From: an uncultured Paracoccaceae bacterium
GTDB taxonomy: Bacteria > Pseudomonadota > Alphaproteobacteria > Rhodobacterales > Rhodobacteraceae
NCBI GenBank assembly: GCA_937927885.1
Contig: CALEZJ010000141.1
Coordinates: 1 to 5,956, forward strand
DNA: 5,956 nt
Direction of reading: 5' to 3'
The first letter of the stretch is position 1; every line of letters begins with the position of its first letter. The notes under the pieces are model-generated. The model saw nothing but the letters and a program-made list of their open reading frames with translations. It was not told where the DNA came from and searched no databases. Shown here piece after piece: positions 5,843 to 5,956 of this stretch. Both the position numbers and the translations under genes were made by a program.

Positions 5843-5956
5843 CGGTCGGGGGCATCCGGCGGCGTTTGGGCGTTGAACCCGGGCCGGTTTTCCGACATTT
5901 TGCGCGCGATTGAAACCACCTGTTTGCCGCCCGCCGCGCCCGCGTCGCGCCCGCCC
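5843..5956. other. Upstream region of miaA, truncated by the window edge
   Basis: These 114 bases contain the miaA 5' region and possibly the start of another gene or its promoter beyond the edge. A patch less rich in G/C (about 5885-5925) is the likeliest place for promoter elements. I see no convincing -35/-10 pair, coding frame or RNA gene here. Confidence 0.4.

Noticed and set aside
3972..5855. A 627-codon open frame covering the AraC gene and running upstream through all of miaA
   Set aside because: Its first two-thirds are the wrong frame of miaA and give Arg/Pro/Gly-rich text with no family resemblance. Only the part from 4805 onward is AraC-like. Long shadow frames are expected at this GC content.

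Overview
The window is a stretch of very GC-rich chromosome. Codon third positions are strongly G/C, the SSB, MiaA and SLT proteins look alphaproteobacterial, the promoter-like boxes are of the TTGAC/TTGGC type, and the genes are closely packed. I infer an alphaproteobacterium, most likely of the Rhodobacteraceae/Paracoccaceae group, from sequence character rather than from a search. I see no transposase, phage gene, CRISPR array or toxin-antitoxin pair. This looks like core chromosome, and I do not find a new defence or mobile system in it.

Layout, left to right. Positions 1-323 hold no convincing gene. They contain a few inverted repeats, including a perfect 20-bp palindrome just downstream of the next gene. 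A YeiH-type (UPF0324) putative sulfate exporter runs leftward (324-1310, GTG start). It lies only 26 nt behind a tRNA-Gly(CCC) gene (1337-1410, minus) with its own promoter-like boxes, so the tRNA and the exporter may share a transcript. A small unknown protein of 92 residues (1464-1742, plus) diverges from the tRNA. A 200-bp convergent gap follows. Next, on the minus strand, come ssb (single-stranded DNA-binding protein) and an unknown membrane protein of 214 residues 33 nt downstream of it.

A secreted SLT-type lytic transglycosylase (3339-3908, plus) diverges from ssb across a 200-bp intergenic region and has a good promoter candidate. Converging on it is an AraC-family regulator with an N-terminal cupin (3972-4805, minus). 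Upstream of that is miaA, the tRNA dimethylallyltransferase (4937-5842, minus). The 131-bp miaA-to-araC gap carries 9-bp direct repeats and an inverted repeat that could be operator sites.

Most of the genes are housekeeping: ssb for DNA replication and repair, miaA and the tRNA for decoding, the transglycosylase for cell-wall turnover. The exporter and the AraC regulator are accessory, and no target genes of the regulator are visible here. The most notable observation is a one-base discrepancy in the glycine-rich tail of ssb. As written, the sequence loses the conserved acidic C-terminal tip, which is nevertheless intact in the neighbouring frame.
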